Below, piece by piece: positions 8,783 through 18,812 of a stretch of 64,000 nucleotides of DNA. The DNA comes from Tropicimonas_B omnivorans. Its GTDB lineage: Bacteria > Pseudomonadota > Alphaproteobacteria > Rhodobacterales > Rhodobacteraceae. Both the position numbers and the translations under genes were made by a program. The notes under the pieces were generated by a model. That model worked only from the letters and a program-made list of their open reading frames with translations, did not search any database and was not told the DNA's origin. The DNA lies in the NCBI RefSeq assembly GCF_031846565.1, contig NZ_JAVRHL010000003.1, positions 248,001 through 312,000 on the forward strand, in the 5' to 3' direction. How positions within the stretch are numbered: position 1 is the stretch's first letter; each line of letters begins with the position of its first letter.

Positions 8783-9355
8783 ATGGTCCGGAAAATCCCT
8801 TTCGCCGCCGCAATCGTCATCTCGTCCGTCTCAATCGCACAGGCGAGCGAGCTCTCGGAGGATCAGATGCGCGCCGTCTTCGATGCCGAGATCGCCCCCG
8901 CGCTTCTCTCGCCGGAGGTCGTGTCCGCCGTCGCCGCCCAGAACGCCCGCCATGCGGGGCTGACGCAGGACGAGATCACCGAGAGGGACCTCGAATGGCG
9001 GGGCCAGGTCGGCATGTCCGACGCGGCGCTGGTCGCATCGGTGGTCGAGAACGCGGTCGCTGACCGCCTGCGGGAGGTCGTGGACAGCTCTGGCGGGCGC
9101 ATCACCGAGATCTTCATCATGGATGCGGAGGGGCTGAACGTCGCCGCCTCGGCGGCCACCACGGATTACTGGCAGGGCGACGAGGCCAAGTTCACCGAGA
9201 CCTTCGGCGCCGGGCGCGACGCGGTCCATGTCGGCGACGTCACGTACGACGAATCGACCGGGCGGGATCAGCGTCAGCTGTCCGTCACGCTTCTCGATCC
9301 CGAGACGGGCGAGCCCATCGGCGCCGTCACCGCCGGCATTGTCGACCAAGACTGA
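8783..9355 (+). CDS. Secreted PDC/Cache-like sensor-domain protein
   Basis: 190-residue protein with a clear signal peptide (MVRKIPFAAAIVISSVSIAQA, likely cut after QA), so it is probably periplasmic. The mature part is an N-terminal helical region, then ITEIFIMDAEGLNVAASAAT and DYWQGDEAKFTETF, then DESTGRDQRQLSVTLLDPETGEPIGAVTAGI. The pattern of a strand with D-x-x-G, a WQGDE motif and a terminal strand with G-x-x-x resembles single PDC/Cache sensor folds of chemoreceptors, but here as a free protein. It has an AAGGAG ribosome site and is followed 25 bases later by a chemoreceptor gene on the same strand, suggesting a soluble ligand-binding partner. Fold call is inference. Confidence 0.7.
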   Translation: MVRKIPFAAAIVISSVSIAQASELSEDQMRAVFDAEIAPALLSPEVVSAVAAQNARHAGLTQDEITERDLEWRGQVGMSDAALVASVVENAVADRLREVVDSSGGRITEIFIMDAEGLNVAASAATTDYWQGDEAKFTETFGAGRDAVHVGDVTYDESTGRDQRQLSVTLLDPETGEPIGAVTAGIVDQD

Positions 9356-9380
9356 TCCGCAACCTGTCCGGGAGCCTCCC

Positions 9381-11918
9381 ATGCGCAGACTAGATCCCCG
9401 CCGCACCCTCTTTGCGGCCGCTACCCTCGCCATTCTGCTCGTCTGCGGAGTCGCGGCCGCAGTCGAACATTTCACCGCGAGCCACGACGCGCGGCAGTCG
9501 GCGCTCGGTGAGCTTTCCGAACACGCCGCCTCGTCCACTGAACTCATTGCCGCGCAAGCCGCCCGGATCCTCCAGTTCGGCGCATCGGACCGGTTGGACG
9601 ATCTTCTCGCGAGCGCGGTCGATGCATCGCATGGTGCGGCGGTCGCGGTCTCGGCCGTCGGCGCGGACGGGGATCCCGTCGCGACGTCCGGCAGCGCCGC
9701 CGGTTCCGCGATGACCGATGTGGCGGGCGAGGCCCTGTCCGGCGAGATCGCGTCGGCCGAAGGGGGGCTCGTCGTCGCCGTGCCCGTCCGGGGCAGCGAC
9801 GGCGCCCTCCTCGGAGCAATCGTCAGCCGCTGGGATCCGGCCGGAACGCTGGCCGATGCGGACGCGATCGTGATGCACCAGGCACGCATCGCGCTGATCG
9901 ACCTGGCCGCGATGGCGGGCATCCTGCTGCTTCTCGTCGCGATCGGCATCACCCGTCCGCTCGGGCGCCTGCGCGGACGGATCGTCACGCTTGCCGCCGG
10001 AGAATACGAGGCAGCGGTTCCCGGCCGTGGCCGCCGGGACGAACTCGGCGCGATCGCCTGCGCGGTCGACGAGATGCGCATCGCGCTGGAAGCGGGCGAG
10101 GCGGCGCGCCTCGAGACGGTCTTCAAGTCGTCCGCCTTCACGCAATCTTCGGCCGCGATGATGCTCGTCGGCCGGGACCACCGGATCCGCTACGTGAACG
10201 GCGCCGTCTGCGAGCTGATGACGGCCTACCAGCCGGTCTTCTCGAAAATCGTTCCAGGCTTCGACGCCTCCAACCTCGTCGGCTTCGAGATCGTCGGCTT
10301 CCATGACCGCCCGGACAGGATCCGGGATCTCCTCGACAACCCCGCGCGGCTTCCCTTCGAGACGGACATTGCCGTGGGCGACGCCCGCTTCCACCTCGAC
10401 ATCAATGCGATCTACGACGATGCGGGCAGCTTTGCCGGGGTCGTGGTGGAGTGGCAGGACGTGACCGAGCTTCGGACCCGCGAGGCCCTGGTCGAAATGA
10501 TCGAGTCGGAGCAGGTGAAGGCGGAGTTTCACCCCGACGGTACCCTTGCCCGTGCCAACGCGCCGTTCTGCGCGGTGGTGGGCGAGGGGGCCGAGGCCCT
10601 GAAGGGCCGTCAGCTAGGCTCGATGCTGGCCCTCTCGACCGCCGAGGAGGACCAACAGCGTCGGCGGAACGATCTCGTCGGCTGCCTGATGGAGAATGGG
10701 AGCATTCCGGACAAGTTCCGCCTCGAGGGCGGCGGAGTGGTCGACGGGATCCTCGGCCTCGTGAAGGACAGCGCCGGCAATCCCTACCGCATCGTTCTTC
10801 TCGGTCGGGACGTGACCGCCACCGAAGCCGAGATGGCGGCCGCGGAGGCGCGACAGGTCGAGATGGCCCGGCGTCAGGAAGAGGTCGTCGATGCGCTCGG
10901 CGTGGCGCTCGGCCGGATTGCGCAAGGAGATCTGACCACCCGCCTGCCGGACTCGCTGCCGCAGGACTACGATCAGCTCAAGGCGGATTTCAACGCGGCG
11001 CTCGACGCGCTGTCCAGCGCCGTCACCGAAGTCGCGGACAGCGTCAGCACGCTCCACGGCGAGGCCCGCGAGATCAGCTCCTCCGCGGACAGCCTGTCCC
11101 GGCGCACTGAGCAGAACGCCGCGACGCTGGAGCAATCCGCCGCGGCCCTCGAGGAGCTGACGGCTTCGGTCAGCTCCTCCGCGAAAGGTGCGGACGAGGC
11201 CAACCGTATCGTCGGTGGCGCGCGGGATCGGGCCCTCCAGAGCGGTGAGGTCGTTCGGGAGGCCGAACAGGCCATGTCCGAAATCCAGACGTCCTCGCAA
11301 AAGATCGTGAAGATCATCGACGTGATCGAGGACATCGCCTTCCAGACCAACCTGCTCGCCCTCAATGCCGGCGTCGAGGCGGCACGGGCCGGGGAGGCGG
11401 GCCGCGGCTTCGCCGTCGTCGCCTCCGAGGTGCGGGCGCTGGCGCAGCGCTCCTCCGAGGCCGCGCGGGAGATCAACGGCCTGATTTCCTCGAGCTCGAC
11501 CCAGGTCGGCCGCGGTGTCGATCTGGTGAACCGTGCCGGCAAGACGCTCTCCGAGATCGTCGCGTCGGTCACCGACATCTCCGGTCATGTCGAACGGATC
11601 GCCACATCGGCCAACGAGCAGTCCCTCGGCGTCTCCGAGATCAACACGGCGGTCACCCAGCTCGACCGGGCGACGCAGCAGAACGCCGCCATGTTCGAGG
11701 AGACGAGCGCCGCCGCGCATTCGCTGAACGCGGTGTCCGAGGGCCTCGCCCGCGCGGTGGAGCGGTTCGACATCGGCGCGCCCCCCGCCGCGGAAACGCG
11801 TCCGCGGGCACGGGCCAAGACGCGGACGCTCTCAAAGCCCTCGGTCGCCTACGCGGCCGGCGGGGCGACGTCGGGCTCCTCCGCGCTCGCCGAGGATGCC
11901 GATTGGGAGGACTTCTGA
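9381..11918 (+). CDS. Methyl-accepting chemotaxis protein with HAMP and two PAS domains
   Basis: 845-residue receptor. Helix 1 spans about residues 8-28, then a roughly 140-residue periplasmic domain, helix 2 about 171-193 and HAMP about 194-245. Two PAS-like domains follow (about 245-375 and 376-480), then the signalling coiled coil with the conserved hairpin tip IAFQTNLLALNAGVEAARAG through EVRALAQRSSEAA near 652-695. That tip contacts CheA and CheW. The C-terminus DWEDF resembles the pentapeptide tether (NWETF-type) that binds CheR/CheB. Start ATG 9381, with GGGAG upstream, is preferred over an upstream in-frame methionine at 9228 that would overlap the preceding gene by 128 bases. It is probably co-transcribed with the secreted sensor-like protein. 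Confidence 0.9.
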   Translation: MRRLDPRRTLFAAATLAILLVCGVAAAVEHFTASHDARQSALGELSEHAASSTELIAAQAARILQFGASDRLDDLLASAVDASHGAAVAVSAVGADGDPVATSGSAAGSAMTDVAGEALSGEIASAEGGLVVAVPVRGSDGALLGAIVSRWDPAGTLADADAIVMHQARIALIDLAAMAGILLLLVAIGITRPLGRLRGRIVTLAAGEYEAAVPGRGRRDELGAIACAVDEMRIALEAGEAARLETVFKSSAFTQSSAAMMLVGRDHRIRYVNGAVCELMTAYQPVFSKIVPGFDASNLVGFEIVGFHDRPDRIRDLLDNPARLPFETDIAVGDARFHLDINAIYDDAGSFAGVVVEWQDVTELRTREALVEMIESEQVKAEFHPDGTLARANAPFCAVVGEGAEALKGRQLGSMLALSTAEEDQQRRRNDLVGCLMENGSIPDKFRLEGGGVVDGILGLVKDSAGNPYRIVLLGRDVTATEAEMAAAEARQVEMARRQEEVVDALGVALGRIAQGDLTTRLPDSLPQDYDQLKADFNAALDALSSAVTEVADSVSTLHGEAREISSSADSLSRRTEQNAATLEQSAAALEELTASVSSSAKGADEANRIVGGARDRALQSGEVVREAEQAMSEIQTSSQKIVKIIDVIEDIAFQTNLLALNAGVEAARAGEAGRGFAVVASEVRALAQRSSEAAREINGLISSSSTQVGRGVDLVNRAGKTLSEIVASVTDISGHVERIATSANEQSLGVSEINTAVTQLDRATQQNAAMFEETSAAAHSLNAVSEGLARAVERFDIGAPPAAETRPRARAKTRTLSKPSVAYAAGGATSGSSALAEDADWEDF

Positions 11919-12060
11919 GCGCCGCCAGGGAGGGCCGTCCGGCTCGCAGGGCACGCCCTTGCGACCGGGGCGGCCCTTGCGGCTCCTCCGTGCCATCCTT
12001 AAGACTCGACCATCCCGAGACCCGAAGCCCGACCGGGCCGCACCACACGAGGCAGATCTC

Positions 12061-12702
12061 ATGCAAGACCCCAGAGAAACCTACATGAACCTCGTGCCGA
12101 TGGTCGTCGAACAGACCAGCCGGGGCGAGCGCGCCTACGACATCTTCTCCCGCCTCCTCAAGGAGCGGATCGTCTTCGTGAACGGTCCCGTCCATGACGG
12201 CATGAGCCAGCTCGTCGTGGCGCAGCTCCTTCACCTCGAGGCGGAAAATCCGTCGAAGGAAATCTCGATGTACATCAACTCTCCGGGGGGTGTCGTGACC
12301 TCCGGTCTGTCGATCTACGACACGATGCAGTACATCAAGCCCAAGGTCTCCACCCTCGTCATCGGCCAGGCCGCGTCGATGGGCTCGCTTCTGCTGACCG
12401 CCGGCGAGAAGGGCATGCGGTTCTCCCTGCCCAACAGCCGGATCATGGTCCACCAGCCCTCCGGTGGCTACCAGGGCCAGGCGACGGACATCATGATCCA
12501 CGCCCAGGAAACGCAGAAGCTGAAAGAGCGGCTGAACCAGATCTACGTCAAGCACACCGGACAGACCCTGAAGAAGGTCGAGGCTGCGCTGGAGCGGGAC
12601 AACTTCATGTCCCCCGAGGAGGCGAAGGACTGGGGCCTGATCGACGAGATCGTCGAGAGCCGCAAGGCGGTCGAGGATCGCACGGGCGGCGGCGCCTCCT
12701 GA
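12061..12702 (+). CDS. clpP: ATP-dependent Clp protease proteolytic subunit
   Basis: 213-residue serine protease that forms the double-heptamer chamber degrading unfolded proteins delivered by ClpX or ClpA. The catalytic triad is visible with normal spacing: Ser106 in QAASMGSLL, His131 in MVHQPSGG and Asp180 in the segment before NFMSPEEA. The N-terminus MQDPRETYMNLVPMVVEQ fits alphaproteobacterial ClpP. Upstream in-frame codons to 11896 are rejected because they do not match the family. A second methionine at 12085 is possible. clpX follows after about 210 bases, the usual pairing. Confidence 0.97.
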   Translation: MQDPRETYMNLVPMVVEQTSRGERAYDIFSRLLKERIVFVNGPVHDGMSQLVVAQLLHLEAENPSKEISMYINSPGGVVTSGLSIYDTMQYIKPKVSTLVIGQAASMGSLLLTAGEKGMRFSLPNSRIMVHQPSGGYQGQATDIMIHAQETQKLKERLNQIYVKHTGQTLKKVEAALERDNFMSPEEAKDWGLIDEIVESRKAVEDRTGGGAS

Positions 12703-12738
12703 TGATCCGGGGCCGCGGGGCGCGCCCGATACGCGGCA

Positions 12739-12773
12739 GACCCGCCGCGCCCCGGTTCCGGTCCGCGGCGGTC
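12739..12773 (+). terminator. Possible terminator hairpin after clpP
   Basis: GC-rich inverted repeat beginning 36 bases past the clpP stop: left arm GACCCGCCGCG (12739-12749), right arm CGCGGCGGTC (12764-12773), complementary with one bulged base, followed by TTGCG rather than a long U tract. It would partly insulate clpP from clpX, which has its own leader. Confidence 0.4.
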
Positions 12774-12911
12774 TTGCGCCGCCGCAGATCCATCGCCAGA
12801 TTCGGCGTTGTAGTGCCCGGAGCGCTGGCCTAACCTTTCCGGACGCCGCGTTCCATGCGCGGCGGCCCGGCGTTTGATGCGAAGAAACGGGCCCCGGCCC
12901 AGGAGACACCG

Positions 12912-14177
12912 ATGGCGAATTCTTCCGGCGGCGACAGCAAGAACACGCTCTACTGCTCCTTCTGCGGAAAGAGCCAGCATGAGGTGCGCAAGCTGATCGC
13001 GGGACCGACAGTGTTCATCTGCGACGAATGCGTCGAGCTGTGCATGGACATCATCCGCGAGGAGACCAAGACCGCCGGCCTCAAGTCCTCCGATGGCGTT
13101 CCGACGCCGAAGGAGATCTGCGAGGTCCTCGATGATTACGTGATCGGGCAGACCCATGCCAAGCGCGTGCTGTCCGTGGCGGTGCACAACCACTACAAGC
13201 GCCTGAACCACGCCTCGAAATCCGCTGAGATCGAGCTGGCGAAGTCGAATATCCTGCTGATCGGCCCGACGGGGTGCGGCAAGACCTACCTTGCCCAGAC
13301 GCTCGCCCGGATCCTCGACGTGCCGTTCACCATGGCGGACGCGACGACGCTGACCGAAGCGGGCTATGTCGGCGAGGATGTCGAGAACATCATCCTCAAG
13401 CTGCTCCAGGCCAGCGAGTACAACGTCGAGCGGGCGCAGCGCGGCATCGTCTATATCGACGAGGTCGACAAGATCACCCGCAAGTCGGACAACCCGTCCA
13501 TAACCCGCGACGTGTCGGGGGAGGGCGTGCAGCAGGCGCTCCTGAAGATCATGGAGGGCACGGTCGCTTCCGTTCCGCCGCAGGGTGGGCGCAAGCATCC
13601 CCAGCAGGAATTCCTGCAGGTCGACACGACCAACATCCTCTTCATCTGCGGCGGCGCCTTCGCTGGGCTCGACCGGATCATCAGCCAGCGCGGCAAGGGC
13701 AGCGCCATGGGCTTCGGGGCGGACGTCAAGGACGAGGCGAACCAGGATATCGGCGAGCTCTTCACCCAGCTCGAGCCCGAGGATCTGCTGAAGTTCGGCC
13801 TGATTCCCGAATTCGTCGGCCGTCTGCCGGTGATCGCGACGCTGACCAACCTCGACGAGGAAGCCCTGGTCACCATCCTGACGGCGCCGAAGAACGCGAT
13901 CGTCAAGCAGTACCAGCGCCTGTTCGAACTGGAAGAGACGCAGCTGACCTTCACCGACGATGCGCTGACCGCCATCGCTCGCCGGGCCATTGCCCGCAAG
14001 ACCGGCGCGCGCGGCCTCCGCTCGATCATGGAGGACATCCTCCTTGAAACGATGTTCGAGCTTCCGGGTCTCGACGGCGTCGAGGAAGTTGTCGTCAACG
14101 AGGAAGCCGTGAACTCGGAGGCATCGCCGCTGATGATCTACGCTGACGCCAAGAAGGACAGCGCCAGCGCGGGCTGA
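12912..14177 (+). CDS. clpX: ATP-dependent Clp protease ATP-binding subunit ClpX
   Basis: 421-residue AAA+ unfoldase that recognises substrates and threads them into ClpP. An N-terminal zinc-binding domain has Cys15, Cys18, Cys37 and Cys40 (CSFC and CDEC pairs). The Walker A motif GPTGCGKT lies near residue 118, followed by the pore loop GYVGED, Walker B IVYIDEVDK and the sensor-2 region RKTGARGLRSIMED. Start ATG 12912 has an AGGAG ribosome site and gives the family N-terminus MANSSGGDSKNTLYC; an upstream in-frame methionine at 12855 has no such support. Confidence 0.98.
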   Translation: MANSSGGDSKNTLYCSFCGKSQHEVRKLIAGPTVFICDECVELCMDIIREETKTAGLKSSDGVPTPKEICEVLDDYVIGQTHAKRVLSVAVHNHYKRLNHASKSAEIELAKSNILLIGPTGCGKTYLAQTLARILDVPFTMADATTLTEAGYVGEDVENIILKLLQASEYNVERAQRGIVYIDEVDKITRKSDNPSITRDVSGEGVQQALLKIMEGTVASVPPQGGRKHPQQEFLQVDTTNILFICGGAFAGLDRIISQRGKGSAMGFGADVKDEANQDIGELFTQLEPEDLLKFGLIPEFVGRLPVIATLTNLDEEALVTILTAPKNAIVKQYQRLFELEETQLTFTDDALTAIARRAIARKTGARGLRSIMEDILLETMFELPGLDGVEEVVVNEEAVNSEASPLMIYADAKKDSASAG

Positions 14178-14202
14178 TCCTTCCTTTCAGGATGCGAAAC
14201 GC

Positions 14203-14231
14203 GGGCCGGGCGCTGTCATGGCGTCCGGCCC
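14203..14231 (+). terminator. Terminator hairpin after clpX
   Basis: Inverted repeat 26 bases past the clpX stop: arm GGGCCGGGCGC (14203-14213) pairs with GCGTCCGGCCC (14221-14231), with one G-U, around a 7-base loop, followed by GTCTTGCTTTC. The T-containing tail is modest but position and stability fit an intrinsic terminator. Confidence 0.6.
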
Positions 14232-14363
14232 GTCTTGCTTTCGGGCGCGAAAGCCGGGGACCATTCGATCCCAAACCCCGCATCCCCGCGCCGGCTCCGC
14301 CTTCGTGACTGGACGGCGGGCGCGTGGCGTTGCATAGCTGGGCGGACTGAACGAGAGGCGGAT

Positions 14364-14747
14364 ATGGGCATTCTGAACACGCTGCTGCGCGCCGTCACGT
14401 GGTGGAACGGGCAGACGCTGAACACGCAATTCTTCACCTGGCGCAATGGCGTCAAGGTTGGAGAGGATGATGCGGGGAACATCTTCTACCGTTCCAAGAC
14501 CGGTGATCGTCGCTGGGTGATCTTCAACGGCATGGCCGAAGCGAGTCGGGTCAGCCCCGACTGGCATGGCTGGCTGCACCACACCTTCGAGGATCCGCCA
14601 GCCGAACGCCCGCTTCAGCACAAGCCCTGGGAAAAGCCGCACCTGCCGAACCTGACCGGAACGGACGAGGCCTATGCCCCCGCGGGATCGATCCGGCGCG
14701 TCGAGCCGGCCCCCCGGAGCGATTACGAGGCATGGAGCCCGGAATGA
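14364..14747 (+). CDS. NADH:ubiquinone oxidoreductase subunit NDUFA12 family (B17.2-like)
   Basis: 127-residue homologue of the supernumerary complex I subunit NDUFA12, found in alphaproteobacteria and mitochondria. Recognisable parts are TWWNGQTLNTQFFTWRNG, VGEDDAGNIFYR, RRWVIFNGMAEASRVSPDWHGWLH, and the following HTFEDPP with KPWEKPHLPNLTGT, which together form the family signature. It associates with the peripheral arm of complex I at the inner face of the membrane. Start ATG 14364 is chosen because the family begins with this methionine and GAGAGGCGG precedes it; codons upstream to 14235 do not fit. Its stop overlaps the following DUF2155 gene by four bases, a typical alphaproteobacterial pair. 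Confidence 0.95.
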   Translation: MGILNTLLRAVTWWNGQTLNTQFFTWRNGVKVGEDDAGNIFYRSKTGDRRWVIFNGMAEASRVSPDWHGWLHHTFEDPPAERPLQHKPWEKPHLPNLTGTDEAYAPAGSIRRVEPAPRSDYEAWSPE

Positions 14748-15139
14748 TCGGTCGCGCTTGCGCAGGTCTCGCGCTGTTTCTCTTTGCCGGTGCGGCAGTG
14801 GCGCAGGACGATCAAATTCCAGAATATACCGGCCCGGAGCGCGCGGCCTCGGCGATGGCTGCGGAAATCCGCGTGCTCGACAAGCTGACGGGCGATCTCA
14901 AGGACGTGCAGATCGCGCGCGGTACGATGGAAACCTATGGCCGGCTGAACATCGTGCTCGGCGACTGCCGGTATCCCGAGGACGACCCCTCGTCCGACGC
15001 CTATGCCTGGCTGGAAATCCGGGATGACGCGATGGACGAGCCGGCCTTCACGGGCTGGATGGTCGCCTCTTCACCGGCGCTGAATGCGCTCGACCACGTG
15101 CGTTACGACGTCTGGGTGCTGCGCTGCATCACCGTCTGA
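14744..15139 (+). CDS. DUF2155 exported protein
   Basis: 131-residue protein with a signal peptide (MIGRACAGLALFLFAGAAVAQ), so periplasmic or envelope-located. The mature part contains LDKLTGDLKDVQIARG, FGRLNIVL-like (YGRLNIVLGDCRYP) and a final WVLRC; the two cysteines may form a disulfide. This is the DUF2155 pattern found next to NDUFA12 in alphaproteobacteria. The function is unknown. ATG 14744 is chosen because it gives an ATGA overlap with the NDUFA12 stop; a methionine 12 bases upstream (14732) would overlap more and lengthen the signal peptide. The 3' end overlaps the convergent aat gene by 37 bases. Confidence 0.9.
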   Translation: MIGRACAGLALFLFAGAAVAQDDQIPEYTGPERAASAMAAEIRVLDKLTGDLKDVQIARGTMETYGRLNIVLGDCRYPEDDPSSDAYAWLEIRDDAMDEPAFTGWMVASSPALNALDHVRYDVWVLRCITV

Positions 15140-15744
15140 GCGGACGGGGCGGGGGAGGCGGCATCGAAGCTCGCGTCCACCTCCAGCCCGTCCCGGAGCA
15201 TCTGGTGGTAGGCCGCTCGGGGGACGTCGAGCGCGCCGAGGCGCTTCAGATGCGGCGTCGTGAACTGCGTGTCCAAGAGCACGAAGCCTGACTGGCGGAG
15301 CCGGTCCATCAGGTAGACGAGGGCGATTTTGCTGGCATCGGTGCGCCGGCTGAACATGCTCTCGCCGAAGAAGACGCCGCCGAGCGAGACCCCGTACACC
15401 CCGCCGACGAGGGACGCCTCCCGCCGCACCTCGATCGAATGGGCGAAGCCGCGATCATGGAGGCTGCCATAGAGGGCGCGGATCTGCGGGTTGATCCAGG
15501 TCTCCTCGCGATCGGCGCAGCCGGCCATCACGCCATCGAAATCGGTATCGAAGCTGATCGATACCTCATCGCGCAGGATCGTGCGGCGAAGGGATCGGGA
15601 GATGTGGAGGCCGCCCATGGGCAGGATGCCGCGGACCTCCGGATCGACCCAGTAGATCTCGGGGGACGTACTGCTTTCCGCCATGGGGAAGATCCCGGCG
15701 GCGTAGGCGCGAAGGAGGATCGACGGTGTGAGCGCGAGCTCCAT
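15103..15744 (-). CDS. aat: Leucyl/phenylalanyl-tRNA--protein transferase
   Basis: 213-residue enzyme that adds Leu or Phe from aminoacyl-tRNA to the N-terminus of proteins with basic N-terminal residues, marking them for ClpAP degradation (N-degron pathway). Signatures visible: LLRAYAAGIFPMAES near the N-terminus, YWVDPEVRGILPMGG, FGESMFSRRTDASKIALV and FVLLDTQFTTPHLKRLGA. Start ATG 15744 has GGAG six bases upstream; the ATG at 15750 is too close to that site. It follows accC by about 100 bases in the usual accB-accC-aat order. The 3' end overlaps the DUF2155 gene on the other strand. Confidence 0.96.
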   Translation of the reverse strand: MELALTPSILLRAYAAGIFPMAESSTSPEIYWVDPEVRGILPMGGLHISRSLRRTILRDEVSISFDTDFDGVMAGCADREETWINPQIRALYGSLHDRGFAHSIEVRREASLVGGVYGVSLGGVFFGESMFSRRTDASKIALVYLMDRLRQSGFVLLDTQFTTPHLKRLGALDVPRAAYHQMLRDGLEVDASFDAASPAPSAQTVMQRSTQTS

Positions 15745-15849
15745 TCGCATCTCCGATGGGCCGACGATCCGCGGCGCCGCTCAGAGAAGTGAACGACGCC
15801 GCCGATGTCGGAGGTCCTGCCGGAGCGCCAGGCGGGCGAGCCCGCGGTC

Positions 15850-17195
<1,346 letters not shown>

Positions 17196-17196
<1 letters not shown>

Positions 17197-17699
17197 CACT
17201 CGATGATCATCAGGGGAGCGCCGAATTCGACCGGCCCGCCATTCTCCACGAGGATGCGGCGGACGGTCCCGGAATGGGGCGCGGGGATCTGGTTCATTGT
17301 CTTCATCGCCTCGACGATGAGGAGCGTCTGTCCCTCCGTTACGGTATCGCCCACCGAGACGAACGGCGCCGCGTTCGGCTCCGCCGCGAGGTAGATCGTG
17401 CCGACCATGGGGGAGGTGACGGCGCCCGGATGCTCGGCGGGATCCTCGGGCTGGGCCGGCGCGCCGCTTGCGGGCTGCGGCTGTGCCGTGGTCGGCGCCT
17501 GGGACGCGGCCGGTGCGGCATGCGCGATGTGCTGCACCTGCTGCGGCGCGGCCTGCGCGTGCCGGCTGACGCGCACGTTCAGGGAATCGTCTTCCCCGTA
17601 CTCGCGGTTGACCTCGATCTCCGTGAGGTCCTTCGCGCGCAAGAGTTCCGCCAGAGCCTCAATAAAGGCTACGTCGGCATCCTGACTTTCCCTCGTCAT
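17196..17699 (-). CDS. accB: Acetyl-CoA carboxylase biotin carboxyl carrier protein
   Basis: 167-residue carrier. The N-terminal helical part (FIEALAELLRAKDLTEIEV) is followed by an Ala/Pro/Gln-rich flexible linker about residues 48-88 and the C-terminal biotinyl domain with the biotin-accepting lysine in EAMKTM. The thumb-containing region SPMVGTIYLAAEPNAAPFV fits acetyl-CoA carboxylase carriers. First gene of the accB-accC-aat operon. The roughly 220 bases upstream, before the divergent glycosylase gene, should hold the promoter; no specific motif was recognised. Confidence 0.96.
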
Positions 17700-17922
17700 G
17701 CGTACCCCGCTCAGGTTCTTTAGATCGCACCCCTCTAACCCAAGCGGTTAAGACATGAAAGCGTCCATGAGCGGTCCCTTGCCGTCCTTTAGGGGCACAT
17801 GACCACCGGGCCGCGCGGCGCTGGTCCCCGGCGAGATCCGCGCTCTGTTGTGCGCCGAAGGTCGGCGGGGAAGGCGATCCAGATGACTGGTGACGGGACG
17901 ATCAGGGGAACGGGGGCGGGGC

Positions 17923-18708
17923 GTGCCTGAATTGCCGGAGGCCGAGTCGAACCGCGCCCGCATCGAGGCCGAGGCGCTGAACCGCACGATTTCGGAGATC
18001 GTCCGAGGCGAGGTGAGCCATATCGACGTGCCGTCGCCGGCGGAGGGGGAGCGCCTCGTCGGGCACCGTTTCACCGAGGCGCGGCGGCACGGCAAATACA
18101 TCTTCGCGGGCTCGAAAAGCGGTCCGTGGATCGCGGTTCATCTCGGCATGTCCGGCTCGCTCAGACCTTACGACGAAGAGGATGGCGCACCCGATCACGC
18201 CCGCTGGACCGTCGCTTTCGAGGGGGCGCGGCGTCTGGCGTTCTGCTGTCCCCGCAAGCTCGGGTGGGTGCGGGTGATCGACGATCCGGACGCGTTTCTG
18301 ACGGACAAGAAGGTCGGGCCGGATATCCTGAGCATGGGCGAAACCGCCTTCGCGGACGCGATCGGGGGAACGAGGGGCGCGATCAAGTCCGCCCTGATGA
18401 ACCAGAAGAAGGTCGCCGGGATCGGCAACCTCTGGTCGGACGAGATCCTGTTCCAGACCGGCACCTCCCGCGAAGCGCGCGGCGGTGATCTGCCTCCGGA
18501 TCGCATCGCCGGGCTCTACCGGACCGCCCGGACCATTCTGAGCCGCTTGGTACGGGAAGACGCCGAGTACGATCGTCTCCCGGAGGACTGGCTCATCCAC
18601 GCGCGCAGCTCCGGACGCGGCTGTCCCCGCTGCTCCGGAACCATCGGCATGCGCAAGGTCGGCGGACGCTCGGCGTTCTTCTGCGACGCGCACCAGGTTC
18701 GGATCTGA
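17923..18708 (+). CDS. Fpg/Nei-family DNA glycosylase/AP lyase
   Basis: 261-residue base-excision repair enzyme. After removal of the initiator, the N-terminus is PELPEAES, giving the catalytic proline and glutamate of Fpg/Nei enzymes; this fixes the GTG start at 17923. The conserved lysine lies in RRHGKYIF and the loop in VHLGMSGSLRP; the helix-two-turn-helix segment is VAGIGNLWSDEILFQTG. The C-terminal zinc finger reads CPRC, 16 residues, then CDAH: the last ligand is His in place of the usual Cys. Upstream codons (to 17890) would bury the catalytic proline and are rejected. Substrate choice between oxidised purines (MutM) and pyrimidines (Nei) cannot be settled by eye. Confidence 0.88.
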   Translation: MPELPEAESNRARIEAEALNRTISEIVRGEVSHIDVPSPAEGERLVGHRFTEARRHGKYIFAGSKSGPWIAVHLGMSGSLRPYDEEDGAPDHARWTVAFEGARRLAFCCPRKLGWVRVIDDPDAFLTDKKVGPDILSMGETAFADAIGGTRGAIKSALMNQKKVAGIGNLWSDEILFQTGTSREARGGDLPPDRIAGLYRTARTILSRLVREDAEYDRLPEDWLIHARSSGRGCPRCSGTIGMRKVGGRSAFFCDAHQVRI

Positions 18709-18812
18709 CGCTCAGGCGGCAACCCGCCAAGACAGCAACATTGACGTTGCGGTGCCCGCGCGGACGTGCTCTCGTCGGGCATAAGCCCTTTTCAGACGGC
18801 GGATTTTAGAAC

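Noticed and set aside
9228..9380. N-terminal extension of the chemoreceptor
   Set aside because: It would overlap the secreted sensor gene by 128 bases and place a long hydrophilic stretch before the first membrane helix; ATG 9381 has its own ribosome site.
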